Source of the DNA: Hypsibius dujardini | Lineage: Eukaryota > Tardigrada > Eutardigrada > Parachela > Hypsibiidae | NCBI GenBank assembly: GCA_001579985.1 | Contig: LRSR01003441.1 | Location: 1 to 27,098, forward strand | Direction of reading: 5' to 3' | Length of the DNA: 27,098 nucleotides | In this document: positions 1 through 10,459 of the stretch, in pieces | Position numbering within the stretch: the first letter of the stretch is position 1 | Layout of the letters: the number at the start of each line of letters is the position of its first letter | Notes under the pieces: model-generated | Database searches by the model: none | What the model was told of the DNA's origin: nothing | The model's input: only the letters and a program-made list of their open reading frames with translations | Program-made: the position numbers and the translations under genes

Positions 1-190
1 TATTGTTTCGGAAATTAATTTTTTTTAATCCGAAATATTTCCGATAGAACGTAAGGGGGGGCGAGTATTGCATGACAATTCTCCATCATGATGTTTTTCT
101 CTAAATGGGGGACCCTTAGGGCACTTTTTTTACTTTCGAGGGGGGGGGGTTTATATCAACAAAACACCCCCCCCCGTCAGCGCGCCACTG
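1..190. mobile_element. Fragment of a hAT-like MITE (family F, copy 2)
   Basis: From about position 32 to 190 this matches the complete element at 17950-18151 almost base for base, with a shared AATATTTCCGATAGAACG block, a G-rich run and a C-rich run. It ends in the same terminus, GCGCGCCACTG, at 190. The left end is rearranged or lies outside the window, so no target-site duplication can be seen here. The family call rests on the complete copy. Confidence 0.75.
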
Positions 191-630
191 CATGGGCCTA
201 CCACGCACGTTCGTCGTTTCATTCACTTCCAGTCATAAAGCAAACGCTCACTTGGTTCGGATGAGACTGATTTCAAACTGCTAATCAACAGCGACAAAGA
301 TTGCCGTCGAAAGGGCAAACATCCTTAAAGACACGCAGAATCTTCTGTAACTTAGCACAGCATCGTTCAACGCGAGAGATGTCGACTAAAAAGAAGTAAC
401 GTAATTTAGCTGTCAATAAAATCCAGGCTAAAACATCCGGAAGAAATGCAAATTGCCCTAGTATGCGCTCGCAATATCACACCAGCTTGAAGAAGAGAGA
501 AGAAGAAACACGCGGTGATGCTAAGGCCAATCAAACAAAACCCCATATAAAATGGACACGAATAATTACTGCAGTGCTGATATACAAAATGGGATCCTGA
601 CGTAATGATGTCTCCTCGTGGATCGTTTGA
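191..630. other. Intergenic sequence downstream of PGAM5
   Basis: No exon, repeat or RNA gene was recognised here. It lies 3' of the PGAM5 stop codon and should hold the 3' UTR of that minus-strand gene, but I could not pick a convincing polyadenylation signal. Confidence 0.4.
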
Positions 631-3561
631 TTATGACGTGGTCAGTTGATGAGGGGGAATATGACCGGAATCGCCAAACGTCCGCAAGCTGACGCGACCA
701 TTGGGACGAATTGTCACCCACGTGATACTACAAATAATAAAACAATTAAAAACCGAATAATTCAACTAGCCCAGAAGGGTGCGGACGAGAATGACATACA
801 AACAATTGAATATGCACACGCAGGGGAAATATATCGAAGAGGCCGACAAGCAGACAGACAGACAGAATAGGTATAGACAGACAGATAGACAGTTAGAGAG
901 ACAAGACAGTCAGGCAGACAGACAAACAAAGAGACAGGCAGACAGATAGTCAGGCAGATAAAGAGACAGACAGATAGAACAGGCAGACAAGCAAATTATG
1001 GAAGTCGGAATCGGACTGGCAGGCACAACAACCAAGGAAAAGGATGAGCCGCAAACAGAAGCAGAGAAAAAATGAACAGGAGCGGCACCCTAATCGATGT
1101 AACAGTCAGAAACCAACGAGGAATTTTTTGATGGGCAGAAATACGAACGACATGCAGTCCCCTGATAATAGGCAGACACAGACCAGCACCAATCCAAACC
1201 AAACTCGAAAATATAAAATTCTCTGGCGTTGGGCGATCGGATTCAGTAGCCGAATACAGGATGAGAACCACAATAACAGTGTTATACCTGGCGTGGTGAA
1301 GCGACATCCGCAACCAAGCCTCCGGCGGCAGCTGAAGGGCTCTAAATAGGATTGCGAGGAAAACACCACCGGTAAATCAATAAACCAATAAGCAGCCATC
1401 AATTCTGTCAAAACGACTAGATGACGTCGTCATGCGCCGCATAACACCGACTGTAAACTTGATAGCGGATGTTTTAATCGGGCTGTGTCAAGACGCACCT
1501 GCAGACAAAGTATCGAATCACGTTTGCATGGCAGACAATGATCTCGTAACTGTCCTTCTCTTGGTCGGGATCGGCGCGATGGATGAATTTCCGGAAGGCC
1601 GCTTCTATCCGTGCTCCGTCCTCGAAAAACTGCTAGAAAAAAAAGAAGAAAAGGTGAGATAGGAAAAACTTTTAGAAAGAAGAAGAAAAAAGGGTGAGCT
1701 AGGTATTAAAATAGCCTAAGGACGACGCGTCATAAAACGGAACTCAACATAAAACGGAACTCAAAAGCCTCGCATCAATCACCACAGAGATTCCTACCTG
1801 CGCTCCAGGTCGCCAGTTGGACACGGGCGGTTCCGGCGGGATCGGCGCGCCCTCTCGTATCAGGTCCGTGCTCTCCACCAGCACTCCCGGCAATTGTGAG
1901 GCAATAATTTGAGCAGTTTCGCGGGCACGGAGCATGCTAGAGTGGACCAGTTTTGTCCAGGGAAAGTTCAGATCCGCAAGACGTTTCCCGGTATTGGCGG
2001 CCTGCGCTCGACCTAATCAACACGGGGAAGGGGAAAAGAAATTAAAAATACACGTCGACTTCATAATCACATGTCAGAGGCAGTGTTTCAGAAAACAAAC
2101 TCTGCAGCATGCAAGACCGCGCGTTAGAAGCCACACGATGTCAGCCAGAATAGACAGACAAGAAATTTATTTATATTTACCCAGCTCAGTCAGCATCCGC
2201 CCCTCGTCTGAGATCCCATCGACCATGTAATGGCCGTGTCGTATGAAGAATAAGTTTCGTGTCGCTTTCGGCGTGGCAGCTGCAAGCTCATTCTCCTTGA
2301 TGATACCTGTGGTGGAATTTTCGGCGTTCTTCTTGGGCGGACGGATTAGTGAGGCCGGTTCTCGGCGATCCCAATCTGAAGATTACCGCAATAAATGAAC
2401 ATTACGACCGAATCCAAAATCGTCGGCGATGGTAAATCATAAAAGTCGTGGAAATAACAGTTCCGTCTCAGCTTTTAGATTAAAATCGACAGTTTTTTTT
2501 AAAATAATAAGCGTACAAGTATTCATAACTTTGAACTGATAGATTACCGACACCCTACGGATTTCGCACAGGAAACACCTTTGGCCTATGGCTTTCGCAG
2601 AAGAAACAATTTGGCCGCAGTGACCGGATAACCACTTCCGTCAAGTCCATAGTGCCAGTTGAAAGACTAAGTCGACTATAGCAGTCAAAATTAATAAATG
2701 AATAAAATTCACATACGTAAAACTTTTCACCCTAAACAAGCGAATCAATAATAACCAAGAAGGAATAACAAGAAAGATACTACAAAATGAGGCTTCATGA
2801 GGAAGCTCCTTACAGCCAATCAGCCAAACAGCCAATCAACCAATAAACCGATCAGCCAATCAACAAATCAGCCAAACAGCCAATCAACCGATCAATCAAT
2901 CAGCCAATCAACCTATTAACCGATCAGCCAATCAGACTTACGTCTCTTACAATAATCATTCAATCAATCTACAGTGTACCACTACAGAGAGCACGTAAGC
3001 TGTATGAAAGTTCAGGGCGAAATTCAACCCTAGAAAGCAGTTCGGATTGAATTGGCAGACACTTACTCTGTTCCCATCTTCCGCAGGCACTAGGTCCAGG
3101 CCCCGCATCACACGGAATGCCAGGCGGCGGACCCGGATACAAATGAATGAAGTTGGAGGAGGCAGGGAGATCAGCTGGTTGGGCGCACTGGGCGACAACG
3201 TCGTCTTTCTTCCAGAAACCCGCAAGCGCTGCAAGAAAAAAATACATTAAGATCCATGATCGCTCTCAAAGTTATTTAATTGAATACAAAATAGCAGTAA
3301 ATCAATGGAAAAATCAATCTTAAATTAATCCCACTGAAGCTTAACCTTTTTCCTCTATGGTCTCAGCGAAAATCCAACTTCAAGCCCAATGAACAATAAT
3401 CTCCTTAATTAATTTCAGAAGAAATTTCATTTTCTCAATGTTCAAAAATAGTTTCATATTATTCCAAAAAGGCAAGCCAAATTCTTACCCGCCGCGGTGC
3501 CTGTGCTGGCGATGAGGCCCAGCGAGGCGAGCAGGGCTTTTTTGCCTGCTCCCACCGGCAT
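631..3561 (-). CDS. PGAM5: PGAM5-like mitochondrial serine/threonine phosphatase, 7 exons, complete
   Basis: Coding exons on minus, from the 5' end: 3561-3489, 3228-3067, 2375-2181, 2012-1798, 1632-1499, 1341-1288 and 727-631. They sum to 930 nt (309 aa plus stop), and phase is kept at all six junctions. PGAM5 is a mitochondrial membrane-anchored member of the phosphoglycerate mutase fold that acts as a Ser/Thr protein phosphatase in mitophagy and cell-death signalling. Visible support: an N-terminal hydrophobic, Ala/Leu-rich segment (residues about 8-29); QNWDRREP (residues 78-85), matching the oligomerisation region of vertebrate PGAM5; the phosphohistidine signature RHG at 124-126; LREGAPI-like and VSNWRPG blocks; and the second catalytic histidine in CHANVIRY (His250). 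The last exon gives [20 protein letters not shown], typical of the family C-terminus. Length is close to human PGAM5 (289 aa). The last intron (728-1287) holds a CAGA array. Identity is near certain from motif order. Confidence 0.95.
851..985. repeat. CAGA/CAGG tetranucleotide array
   Basis: Imperfect repeats of ACAG, AGGC and CAGA lie in the last intron of PGAM5. In the minus-strand transcript they read as CUGU-rich. The long open frames over them are composition artefacts. Confidence 0.85.
2813..2935. repeat. CAGCCAATCA-type simple repeat
   Basis: Degenerate repeats of CAATCAGC and CAATCAAC lie inside the PGAM5 intron between 2376 and 3066. The units resemble the AATC motif that recurs across the window. 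Confidence 0.75.
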
Positions 3562-4204
3562 GATTCCGGGCTCAAGTCATCCTCCAAAATAGATTTCGGA
3601 ATAGGTCAACTGTTGGGCTAATTGAGGGGCAAAAATGATCCGGGAAAAAGATGGAAGCGGTTTCAGTAAAATGAATCCAGGAAGTGTCAACAAAAGAGCA
3701 TTTTGGATGGATGCTTGGCGCAAACAACGGCAACAGCAGAAGAGAGAGAGAGAGAAAGAGACACACACACAACACACGCACAGTCAGCCACACACTCTGC
3801 AGACAGAGGATGACGAAATCTATGATCTGCGCACGCCCAGTTGATGCTATAATGCCTAGCAGAATGACCCAGGGGATGTGTTACTGGTTTCTCGGCTTGC
3901 AAGCGCTGTGTGTCAGGTGGCTGGGAGCTGGGGCTAAATTTACGAGGTCAGCTGCCTGGCTTGGCACCCTTCAGACGGCGTGCGCCGCTGTAAAAGTAGC
4001 CTTTTTCTTCTAATCTTGAGAGATCTTGATTGAAGTCGGCGATCGGCGGTTAAAACCACAAGGGGCTAATTCGAAAATGTTTTATGTAGAAGTACAGAGC
4101 GAGTTATGCTGCTGCACAAATCATAAACTGCCGCTCAAGTTTTTTAAAAAGCAGCTTTACGTGAAGTGGATGCTTTTATTAGACAAACTAGTGGCCCGAA
4201 TAAC
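3562..4204. other. PGAM5 upstream region with a GA/CA microsatellite
   Basis: Upstream of the minus-strand PGAM5 start. A short GAGA-to-CACA microsatellite occupies about 3737-3780. No coding exon of another gene was recognised. The several overlapping open frames on both strands show no family resemblance. The promoter of PGAM5 should lie here, but no TATA box or other specific element stands out. Confidence 0.5.
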
Positions 4205-4206
4205 TA

Positions 4207-4352
4207 CTTTAGTGCCACGCGATTTTGACGGTCGGGTTTTAACACCCGGGCAGCGCACTCGGGCTGTGTTTGTTGGGTGAATGCCAACTCATGACACAGG
4301 CGCGTGTGACGGAGGCGGGGCTTAACTAACCGTTATAATCGCGGCAGTACAG
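4207..4352. mobile_element. MITE family A, copy 1
   Basis: About 146 bp, running from CTTTAGTGCCACGCGATT to a GTACAG end, with TA on each side (4205-4206 and 4353-4354). The interior holds CACCCGGGCAGC and GTGTGACGGAGGCGGGGC, shared with the copies at 4355-4499 and 15387-15527. It has no coding capacity. TA flanks suggest mobilisation by a Tc1/mariner-type transposase (inference). Confidence 0.8.
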
Positions 4353-4354
4353 TA

Positions 4355-4499
4355 CTGTAGTGCCACGCGATTTTGACGGTCGGGTTTTAACACCCGGGCA
4401 GCGCACTCGGGCTGTGTTTTTGGGTGAAGGCCAAGTCATGACACAGGCGCGTGTGACGGAGGCGGGGCTTAACCGAGCGTTATAATCGTGAAAATACAG
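4355..4499. mobile_element. MITE family A, copy 2
   Basis: Directly abuts copy 1 in the same orientation and shares the TA between them. Termini are CTGTAGTGCCACGCGATT and AATCGTGAAAATACAG, with TA at 4500-4501. It is nearly identical to copy 1 inside. Confidence 0.85.
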
Positions 4500-4501
4500 T
4501 A

Positions 4502-5004
4502 CTAGTGCCAATCCTATACTAGAGTCTACGTAGTATCCCTATTATTTTAGGGCAGAAAGAAGGACTTTGTCCACAATTTTTCCTGTCAGTCATTACTTGT
4601 CCGTGAATATTGAAAAGAGTTTTTTTAGTCATCCACCAATTCGAGACTGGGATGAATCCATCAATCAAGCACTGATTGACTGATGAACGGTTTCCAGATT
4701 GTATGTTTGGCGATGACAGCGTCATCTGGTGGTCGCAAATGAGCCCAAGTGATATTAGTGTCCTAGTACCTCAACCAGAACAGCTGATGTCTCAAATTCA
4801 GGCTCCGTCTGGAAAGTGAGTCTGGAAAACTCTGTCCGGAAGCTTTACATTTTCTATTTTCTAATTTCTTATTTGCAAATTTAGTTCGGGGAAGTTTTCA
4901 CCCATGCAACTGGCTGTGCATACGCGGCGGGGATTTTACGCTTAGAAAGACTTATCGGTGGAAATTTCATTCACGTCTGTAAATTCAGCAGCGCGCACAG
5001 GAGA
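4502..5004. other. Region upstream of NIPSNAP
   Basis: No gene recognised. It contains short GATTGA-like stretches near 4660-4690 and presumably the NIPSNAP promoter and 5' UTR. No specific promoter element is convincing. Confidence 0.4.
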
Positions 5005-6909
5005 ATGCATTGCTTGCAGAGGAATTTGTGCAACAGCTCCCTCCGGGATCTCCGGGTGCACGTCAGGTGCGACTGCGCCTCGTTTCATGCCGTTGGAAGA
5101 ACATTTCAATGGGGATCTTATTGAGAGTTTGTTTTCAGGCCGTTTGCGTCCGGAGCAGGCGGCAAAGACGCAGGCGTTCAGGGAGGAAAGAGCAAGCCAG
5201 CGGAGCAGCAGGAACAATCTGCGCCTGGCTCGTCCGGCGCAGCACGAGCTGGCGGTGGTGGTGGCTGGATCAGCAAGCTCTTGCAAGGCCAGGCGAGGAC
5301 GATCGAAACGGGAAAGGAATCGCATTCAAGAAAACTGGCGTTGAAAGGCGTCATTTACGAAATGCAAAGTAAGCACACGACTGTTGATCGATCGATTGAT
5401 TGATTGATATGTGTTGACGACAAGAACTTCGAAGTAAAGTGCCCATCGATTGATTCACATATTGGCCAATGACATGTTGAGTGTTGAGGGACCTGCTACC
5501 TTGACGGATTTGTTCTACTTGTCATTATTGCAGCTCACAACGTAAAGGCAGACCAGCGATCAGAATACCTTAAGCTCTAGTAAGCCTCTGGTTTCTACTG
5601 CACTCTTGGTTTGGGGCGTCGCTTGAAGAATGGCCCGCTCTGTATGTTTCACTTCTTCCTCAACAGCGGAGATCTTGTTCAGCAAAGCGGCTCAAACAGC
5701 AAAAAGATTCCCGCTAGCTTGGTGGGCAGCTGGATGGTTGAAACTGGCGGTGACCAAGATCAAGCGAGTAGGTCTCCATACATTAACGCCGCGAGTTAGT
5801 GTGCTACGGACAGTGTCATTTTCTTGTGGTAGTTCATATCTGGAAGCACTCGGACGGGTACGTTTCGTTTGGCAAGACGTCTGATGCTCTTCGCAACGAT
5901 CAGGTATGGTAGTAGTGTCTGTGCCTTGACGTTTGTAAACCATGTGGTTTGGGTCTGTCTGTGCTTTTTTGCCTGCTTATTCATGTACTCCTAGAGTAGG
6001 AGTAGGTTACTCCTAGAGTAGGAGTAGGGTACTCCTAGAATATGAAGAGTACATCTATCCATTAGTCAGTTTGCCATTCCGACTGCAGCATCTGTCGTTT
6101 ACATTTGGTTAGGATCTAGTTCGACATGGACAGGCGTTGGCGAAGACTTTACGTTCCCGCCAGAATCAAGCCATGCTCAGCTTTAGTTTTTGGGGTGATC
6201 CCGAACCAAGCGCTCAAAGACGAATTTATGAGCTTCGCACATACACGCTCAAGGTACGGTAGCATTATATTTTTCCAACTCTAAGGACTTCTCCAGCAGA
6301 GCCGCATACTTTCACTTTTTAACATCTTCCAGCCAGGAACTCTGATTGAATGGGGAAATCATTGGTGAGTCAAAATTTCTCCATATTACTGTATTTTCGC
6401 GTTAGACAGGGACAGTTGTACTGGAGTGGAACGTGTGCACGGCTGTGTGCACCGTACACAGCACAGGCGCCGCGTGGCCGATTAAACGTTCCACAGCTCG
6501 TACGCTGTCCCTGTTTAACGCGAAAATACAGTATTTAATAGCATTTGCTGAACGGGCGGAACATGATCGACGTGGTCTCTTTGTCGCAGGGCTAGAGCTA
6601 TTCACTTGAGGAAGTCCCGAGAGGATGGAGTGGGAGGATTTTTCACTCAAATCGGTCCGCTGTACATTGTCCATCACATTTGGGCGTATGCCGATTTGGA
6701 GGCTCGTAAGGACGCTCGTGATGCTGCGTGGTCGAGTCCCGGATGGGACGATTGTGTCGCCAACACCGGTGAGAATTCCCATCTTGGAAGCACGATGTGA
6801 ACAATCTTCCTGAGTGAGTGATTCCCAATGCTCCCTCTTTTCAGTTCCTCTAATTCGGGAAATGAACTCACGGATTCTGGTTGCCAATTCATTCTCCCCG
6901 CTGAAGTAA
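5005..6909 (+). CDS. NIPSNAP: NIPSNAP family mitochondrial protein, 9 exons, complete
   Basis: Exons: 5005-5066, 5139-5368, 5534-5579, 5667-5767, 5833-5903, 6113-6253, 6333-6364, 6590-6768 and 6845-6909. Total 927 nt (308 aa plus stop), with all junction phases consistent. NIPSNAP1/2 proteins are mitochondrial and have been linked to mitophagy signalling; their biochemical role is not settled. Diagnostic blocks in order: GWISKLLQ after a Gly/Ala-rich linker, [19 protein letters not shown] and DQDQAIHIWKH (first ferredoxin-like half), then [50 protein letters not shown] and the family ending SFSPLK. The chosen start gives an Arg-rich, acid-poor N-terminus ([11 protein letters not shown]...), as expected for a mitochondrial presequence. 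Exon 1 is the least certain part; the rest is secure. It belongs to the NIPSNAP1/2 type rather than the NIPSNAP3 type. A family E MITE lies in the intron at 6365-6589. Confidence 0.93.
5986..6051. repeat. Tandem 22-bp units, each a near-palindrome
   Basis: TACTCCTAGAGTAGGAGTA occurs at 5986-6004 and again at 6008-6026, with a degraded third unit at 6030-6051. Each unit can form a hairpin in RNA or DNA. It lies inside the NIPSNAP intron at 5904-6112. Confidence 0.85.
6389..6531. mobile_element. MITE family E, complete copy
   Basis: A 143-bp element with terminal inverted repeats CTGTATTTTCGCGTTA / TAACGCGAAAATACAG that continue into ACAGGGACAG. It is flanked by TA on both sides (6387-6388 and 6532-6533). 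It sits in the NIPSNAP intron at 6365-6589. The interior is non-coding and GC-rich. Confidence 0.88.
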
Positions 6910-6948
6910 CACGGTGCAATCAAACACGGGAAGACTTATATGGTGCTA

Positions 6949-7050
6949 CAGCTGTGGCACGATTTTTTCACGAAAAACGTTAATCGGAACACCAGCATAA
7001 TAACATGTGTTCCGATTAACGTTTTTCGTGAAGAAATCGTGCCACAGCTG
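6949..7050. mobile_element. MITE family C, short palindromic copy
   Basis: A 102-bp element that is almost a perfect inverted repeat. It begins CAGCTGTGGCACGATTT and ends with the complement, around a short loop near ACCAGCATAATAACATG. TA duplications lie at 6947-6948 and 7051-7052. It begins 40 bp after the NIPSNAP stop, so it probably lies in or next to the 3' UTR and could fold as a long hairpin in the mRNA. Confidence 0.88.
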
Positions 7051-7052
7051 TA

Positions 7053-7741
7053 CATGTTGATGAACGGTTTACTAGTTCTGTTTTTTACCACAAGTTGTGT
7101 TCTCTAGATCGGCCTATCTCAAATATGTTTATTCGATAGACGGCTAGACTTAAGAGGGTGTGGTTCGTCTAGTTGATAAATGTTCGACTTACGAGTTGGT
7201 TTTATTATACTCCGTTGCAGTTTGTGTTTTAATCGATACAATTTTCGATACATCGGACGATTTTCAAAGTGTGGTTCAGAGTTGAAAAGATCAAACTTTT
7301 CAGCTAGAAACGAAGATGGAAGTGCCCATTGTCCAAATGACATTTTATTCGCACGGTTCTAACGAAGGATTTTACTGCAGGATTGTGTGCGAGTAACAAT
7401 CAATTGTTGATTGGTTGAACCTTTCTTTTGGGCCTCATTCGTTGTTTTCCCTTAATAGGCGTGGTCAAACGTTTCATTGGCGAATGTTAAGAATATTGAA
7501 TTTCAATTGGCTGCAAGGTGGAGCGTACTAAATAAATAATTCTCTCTGGAAAATAAATACCATGCCGGGAAAGCGACGAACCACACGGCGCTTCATTGAT
7601 GGCTCTTCAGAAATTCAACGTGGTGCTTGTCCTGCTTATCCGCAGCTAAGGTCCTCGCGACGACTTGCATCGTATCCCGGAATTTTCTTCGCCCTCGTTA
7701 ATTTGACTTTCGTGTAACACACTCCACAATCCCTAATTACA
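7053..7741. other. Intergenic region upstream of RPLP1
   Basis: No gene or repeat recognised. It should carry the RPLP1 promoter and 5' UTR. Ribosomal protein mRNAs usually start with a pyrimidine tract, and CTTCGCCCTC near 7688-7697 is only a weak candidate. Confidence 0.35.
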
Positions 7742-8505
7742 ATGTCGACCAAGGAAGAATTGGCTTGCGTGTATGCCGCCCTCGTACTGCTTGACGACGA
7801 TGTCGCCATCACTGTAAGTTCCTCCTACCGGGTCGCCGGAGTTTGCTGCTGCTTCCGCTTCCCGTCCCGAAATGTTCTTCTCCTTGCAGGGAGACAAAAT
7901 CGCAACCCTTCTGAAGGCCGCCAACATTGACGTCGAACCGTACTGGCCAGGTAAGGGTGCCGTTCGCGGTCTAGGAAATGAGGTCTTACTTTTAGAAGTC
8001 TTTGAGAATGAATGAAATCTTCCTTTTGTCAATGTGAATGACATTTTTGAATTTTCATGTTTTCCTTACAAAATTGGGCGATACAACCTTTGTAGGCAGT
8101 ACAAGTTACAATATCGCTTGAAGCGGTGTCTTGGTAAAATTTGTCTTTGACAATTTTTTACGATAGTGGAATTTTCACCATGTCAGTTTGACTGAAACTC
8201 CCGTTTTAGACCTCTTTGCACGATCTCTGGAGGGAGTCAGCCTGAAAGAGCTCATATCCAGCTTTGGAGCCGCAGCGCCCGCAGCAGCAGCAGCCCCGGT
8301 TGCAGCCGCCGCCGCACCTGCAGCCAAGGAAGAGCCTGCCAAGGGTGGAAAGAAAGAAGGTATGAGCCCAGTCCATTGATTGATCAATTGACAGAGTTCA
8401 ACGAGCAGCCTTTGAGCTTTGCTTGTATGTATTTTTACAGAGAAGAAGCCTGCAAAGGAGGAGGAAGGCAGTGACGACGACATGGGAATGTCCCTTTTCG
8501 ATTAG
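7742..8505 (+). CDS. RPLP1: 60S acidic ribosomal protein P1, 4 exons, complete
   Basis: Exons 7742-7813, 7890-7950, 8210-8359 and 8441-8505 sum to 348 nt (115 aa plus stop), all in phase with GT-AG introns. P1 pairs with P2 on the P0 stalk of the large ribosomal subunit and recruits translation factors. The protein starts MSTKEELACVYAALVLLDDD, then has GDKIATLLKAANIDVEPYWP, an LFARSLEG helix, an Ala-rich hinge of about 30 residues, a Lys/Glu-rich segment, and ends with the conserved acidic tail SDDDMGMSLFD that contacts elongation factors. Length and domain order match the family exactly. One small oddity: the residue made at the second junction is Asp (WPD-LFA), where Gly is usual. Confidence 0.98.
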
Positions 8506-8743
8506 AAAACCCTCATTGTTGGTGCCTGATTCTTTGTTCTCTGGTGTTCCGCATCTCGGTCAACTGCAGCGGATGACTGCGCAAGAGAAAAAAAAACATC
8601 AAGAAGCTCGGTTGTCAATGTGGGAAAATTCATGGGAAATTTCATTCAACATGCCATCGATAGGACAGAGTGAATCACACAAGTATCCGGTTTAAAAAAA
8701 TGAGATTAGCTAACAAGGACAGACAACCTGTTTGCCAACGCGG

Positions 8744-10139
8744 CTAATTGAAACGACCGGAAGGTGTAGAGGATGACTGGGCTTTCCGTTGAGCTTTCCT
8801 GATTTCCTTGAGGTCGAGATCGTCGATTCCAGTTTCCCAGTTGGATGCGGGTGCTTCGTTGTCTGTCCAGTCACTGAATTGGTTCTGCAAAGATGAGATT
8901 ATTAACCGCAACTCGATTCGCTCTTCGAATTTTCCCGTTATGTTGAATCTTTTAATCAATCAATCAATCGGCCAACACTGAAGTATCAAACGTTACATAG
9001 AAGATACATGGTCCACACATGGCAAAAAGTTTGGACTGATCGAGTTGAGCCATGACTCGCGCAATGCATAGTTTTACGCAGAGACCGAGTTAAATGACTT
9101 GACTCGGTTAGCGCAATGTTTTTGCCACGTGTGTGCTGACTAAGACGAAACGAGATAAAACGATTAGGTATTTGTACTAGCCAATTGATCAATCAACGCC
9201 GTTCCAGGCACGAGACACGGACCGAATACAGTTTCTACGTCTGCAAACTGACTTATCAAAAATTATTAAAAAAAAACTTACAACAGGAGCTGCAGCAGCA
9301 GCATTGAAGGCCAGTCGCGAGCTCTGCGCTGCGGATTCGTCAGCCGCTGTCCGTAAGCGAACCTAAAACAATGGGCATTCACATATTAGCATTGCAGTTA
9401 GTGCCGAATACAAGTAAGGTCTACGAGACTCGACGTACAATCTTCTGCTTGTGGACAGTGGGTGCCATATTATCAAAAAAATTGGGCTCTTCCGCCGGCT
9501 CAGGCGGGGGCGCGGCTTTCTGCTGTAACAGCGACTGCCGCCACACGTCGGCTGCCGATACTGCCCGGGATCCAGCTGTCTGCTGCTGTGGAAGACTCTG
9601 AGAGGGGTGGAAACTCTTCCTCACTGGTGAGAGCTGCTGGCCGTCCGAGTTCCAGGTATCTTCGTTTGCCAACTGAAAAATAAGAAAAGAGTTGCATTAC
9701 AGAATGCAAAAGTGATTCTGGTGCAATCGTCATGCCATCATTCAATCAATCGCGGACACTGCTGTCGTACTGCAGACCCGCAATCAATGGATCAGTAAAA
9801 CCAAAACAGAGCATGCAATCAATTCATCAATCAAGCCATACTCTATGCGCTAAATTTAGTATTTTTTTCTTCAAATTCTTCTTTCTTTCCTTTTTTTCGC
9901 AAGTTTTGATTATTATGCACAGAAGCTACTACCGCTCAAAAAAATACCTGTAAACCACTAGAAGTGCCGGGTGAGAGGCTTTCCACGGTGATTCCCGTCA
10001 GGACAGCAGACTTTGAGGATGAGGACGACGACTGCTGGACATGACTGGATCCTGATCCTGCACGCTTGCGGCCGAAAAAAAATCTCCAGATATTCTTTAA
10101 AAGCTGCAGAAACCACAAAAACGGGCCTTTACATTTCAT
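8744..10139 (-). CDS. EBAG9: EBAG9 / RCAS1-like Golgi-associated protein, 4 exons, complete
   Basis: Exons on minus: 10139-9948, 9672-9439, 9362-9282 and 8884-8744. Total 648 nt (215 aa plus stop), every junction in phase 0. Human EBAG9 is 213 aa. EBAG9 is a small membrane-anchored Golgi/vesicle protein that modulates secretion in vertebrates. Here a short N-terminal hydrophobic segment (PFLWFLQLLKNIWRFFF) is followed by a basic stretch (GRKRAG) and a Ser-rich linker. The best family match is EEPNFFDNMAPTVHKQKIV, split across exons 2 and 3, followed by the SSRLA block. The C-terminal exon is Trp/Asp-rich (FSDWTDNEAPASNWETG) and then basic (IRKAQRKAQ), shorter than the vertebrate coiled-coil tail. 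The start Met at 10139 is the first suitable one before the hydrophobic segment; a further in-frame Met lies upstream at 10184. The first intron is plain; a family B MITE lies in the last. Confidence 0.85.
9014..9135. mobile_element. MITE family B, copy 1 (diverged)
   Basis: Termini CACACATGGCAAAAA and TTTTTGCCACGTGTGTG surround an interior carrying the family's GACTCGGTTAGCGCAA block. It lies in the last EBAG9 intron. It is more diverged than the copies at 10801 and 24827. Confidence 0.78.
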
Positions 10140-10459
10140 GATGTTTTTCAACTTCAACGAAATTTTAAACCCTTCAATAATCAAAACTGAACATGAAGTG
10201 AGAAAAGTTGAGGCAAATTAAATTCGATTTTGTCCCAACTGGCTCGGCAGACCTTGAAGACATTGTGCGGCACGGCTCACCATCAGGAGAATTACCAGGG
10301 CGCTAGAGGGCGCTGCCACCAGGGCGCTAGAGGGCGCTGCCTGGGAACTACAAACAGCAAAACTGACCACTCCAAATTAATTCTGTATATCAACAGTAGA
10401 AGCATTAAAATGTCTCGGTCGGACTGAATGCAGGGCTGTGAACTTATTTTTCAGGCAAT
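10140..10459. promoter_or_regulatory. Putative bidirectional promoter between EBAG9 and the plus-strand gene
   Basis: About 320 bp separate the EBAG9 start on minus from the first coding Met of the plus-strand gene, so both transcripts probably start within or near it. It contains a perfect 24-bp direct duplication. The final bases (TATTTTTCAG at 10445-10454) look like a splice acceptor, suggesting a 5' UTR intron for the plus-strand gene. The promoter role is inferred from arrangement only. Confidence 0.5.
10294..10341 (+). repeat. Two perfect tandem 24-bp units
   Basis: Units at 10294-10317 and 10318-10341 are identical, with the core GCGCTAGAGGGCGCTG preceded by ACCAGG. The core resembles part of the animal CTCF motif (CCAC.AGGGGGCGC) but is not a clean match. 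Confidence 0.9.

Noticed and set aside
2969-3247. An independent minus-strand gene of 92 aa
   Set aside because: It is exon 2 of PGAM5 read on into the introns; the splice sites at 3228 and 3067 fit the family.
4958-5372. Overlapping 120-128 aa open frames on both strands around NIPSNAP exons 1 and 2
   Set aside because: They are shadow frames of a GC-rich coding exon; the NIPSNAP frame alone continues through all later exons.
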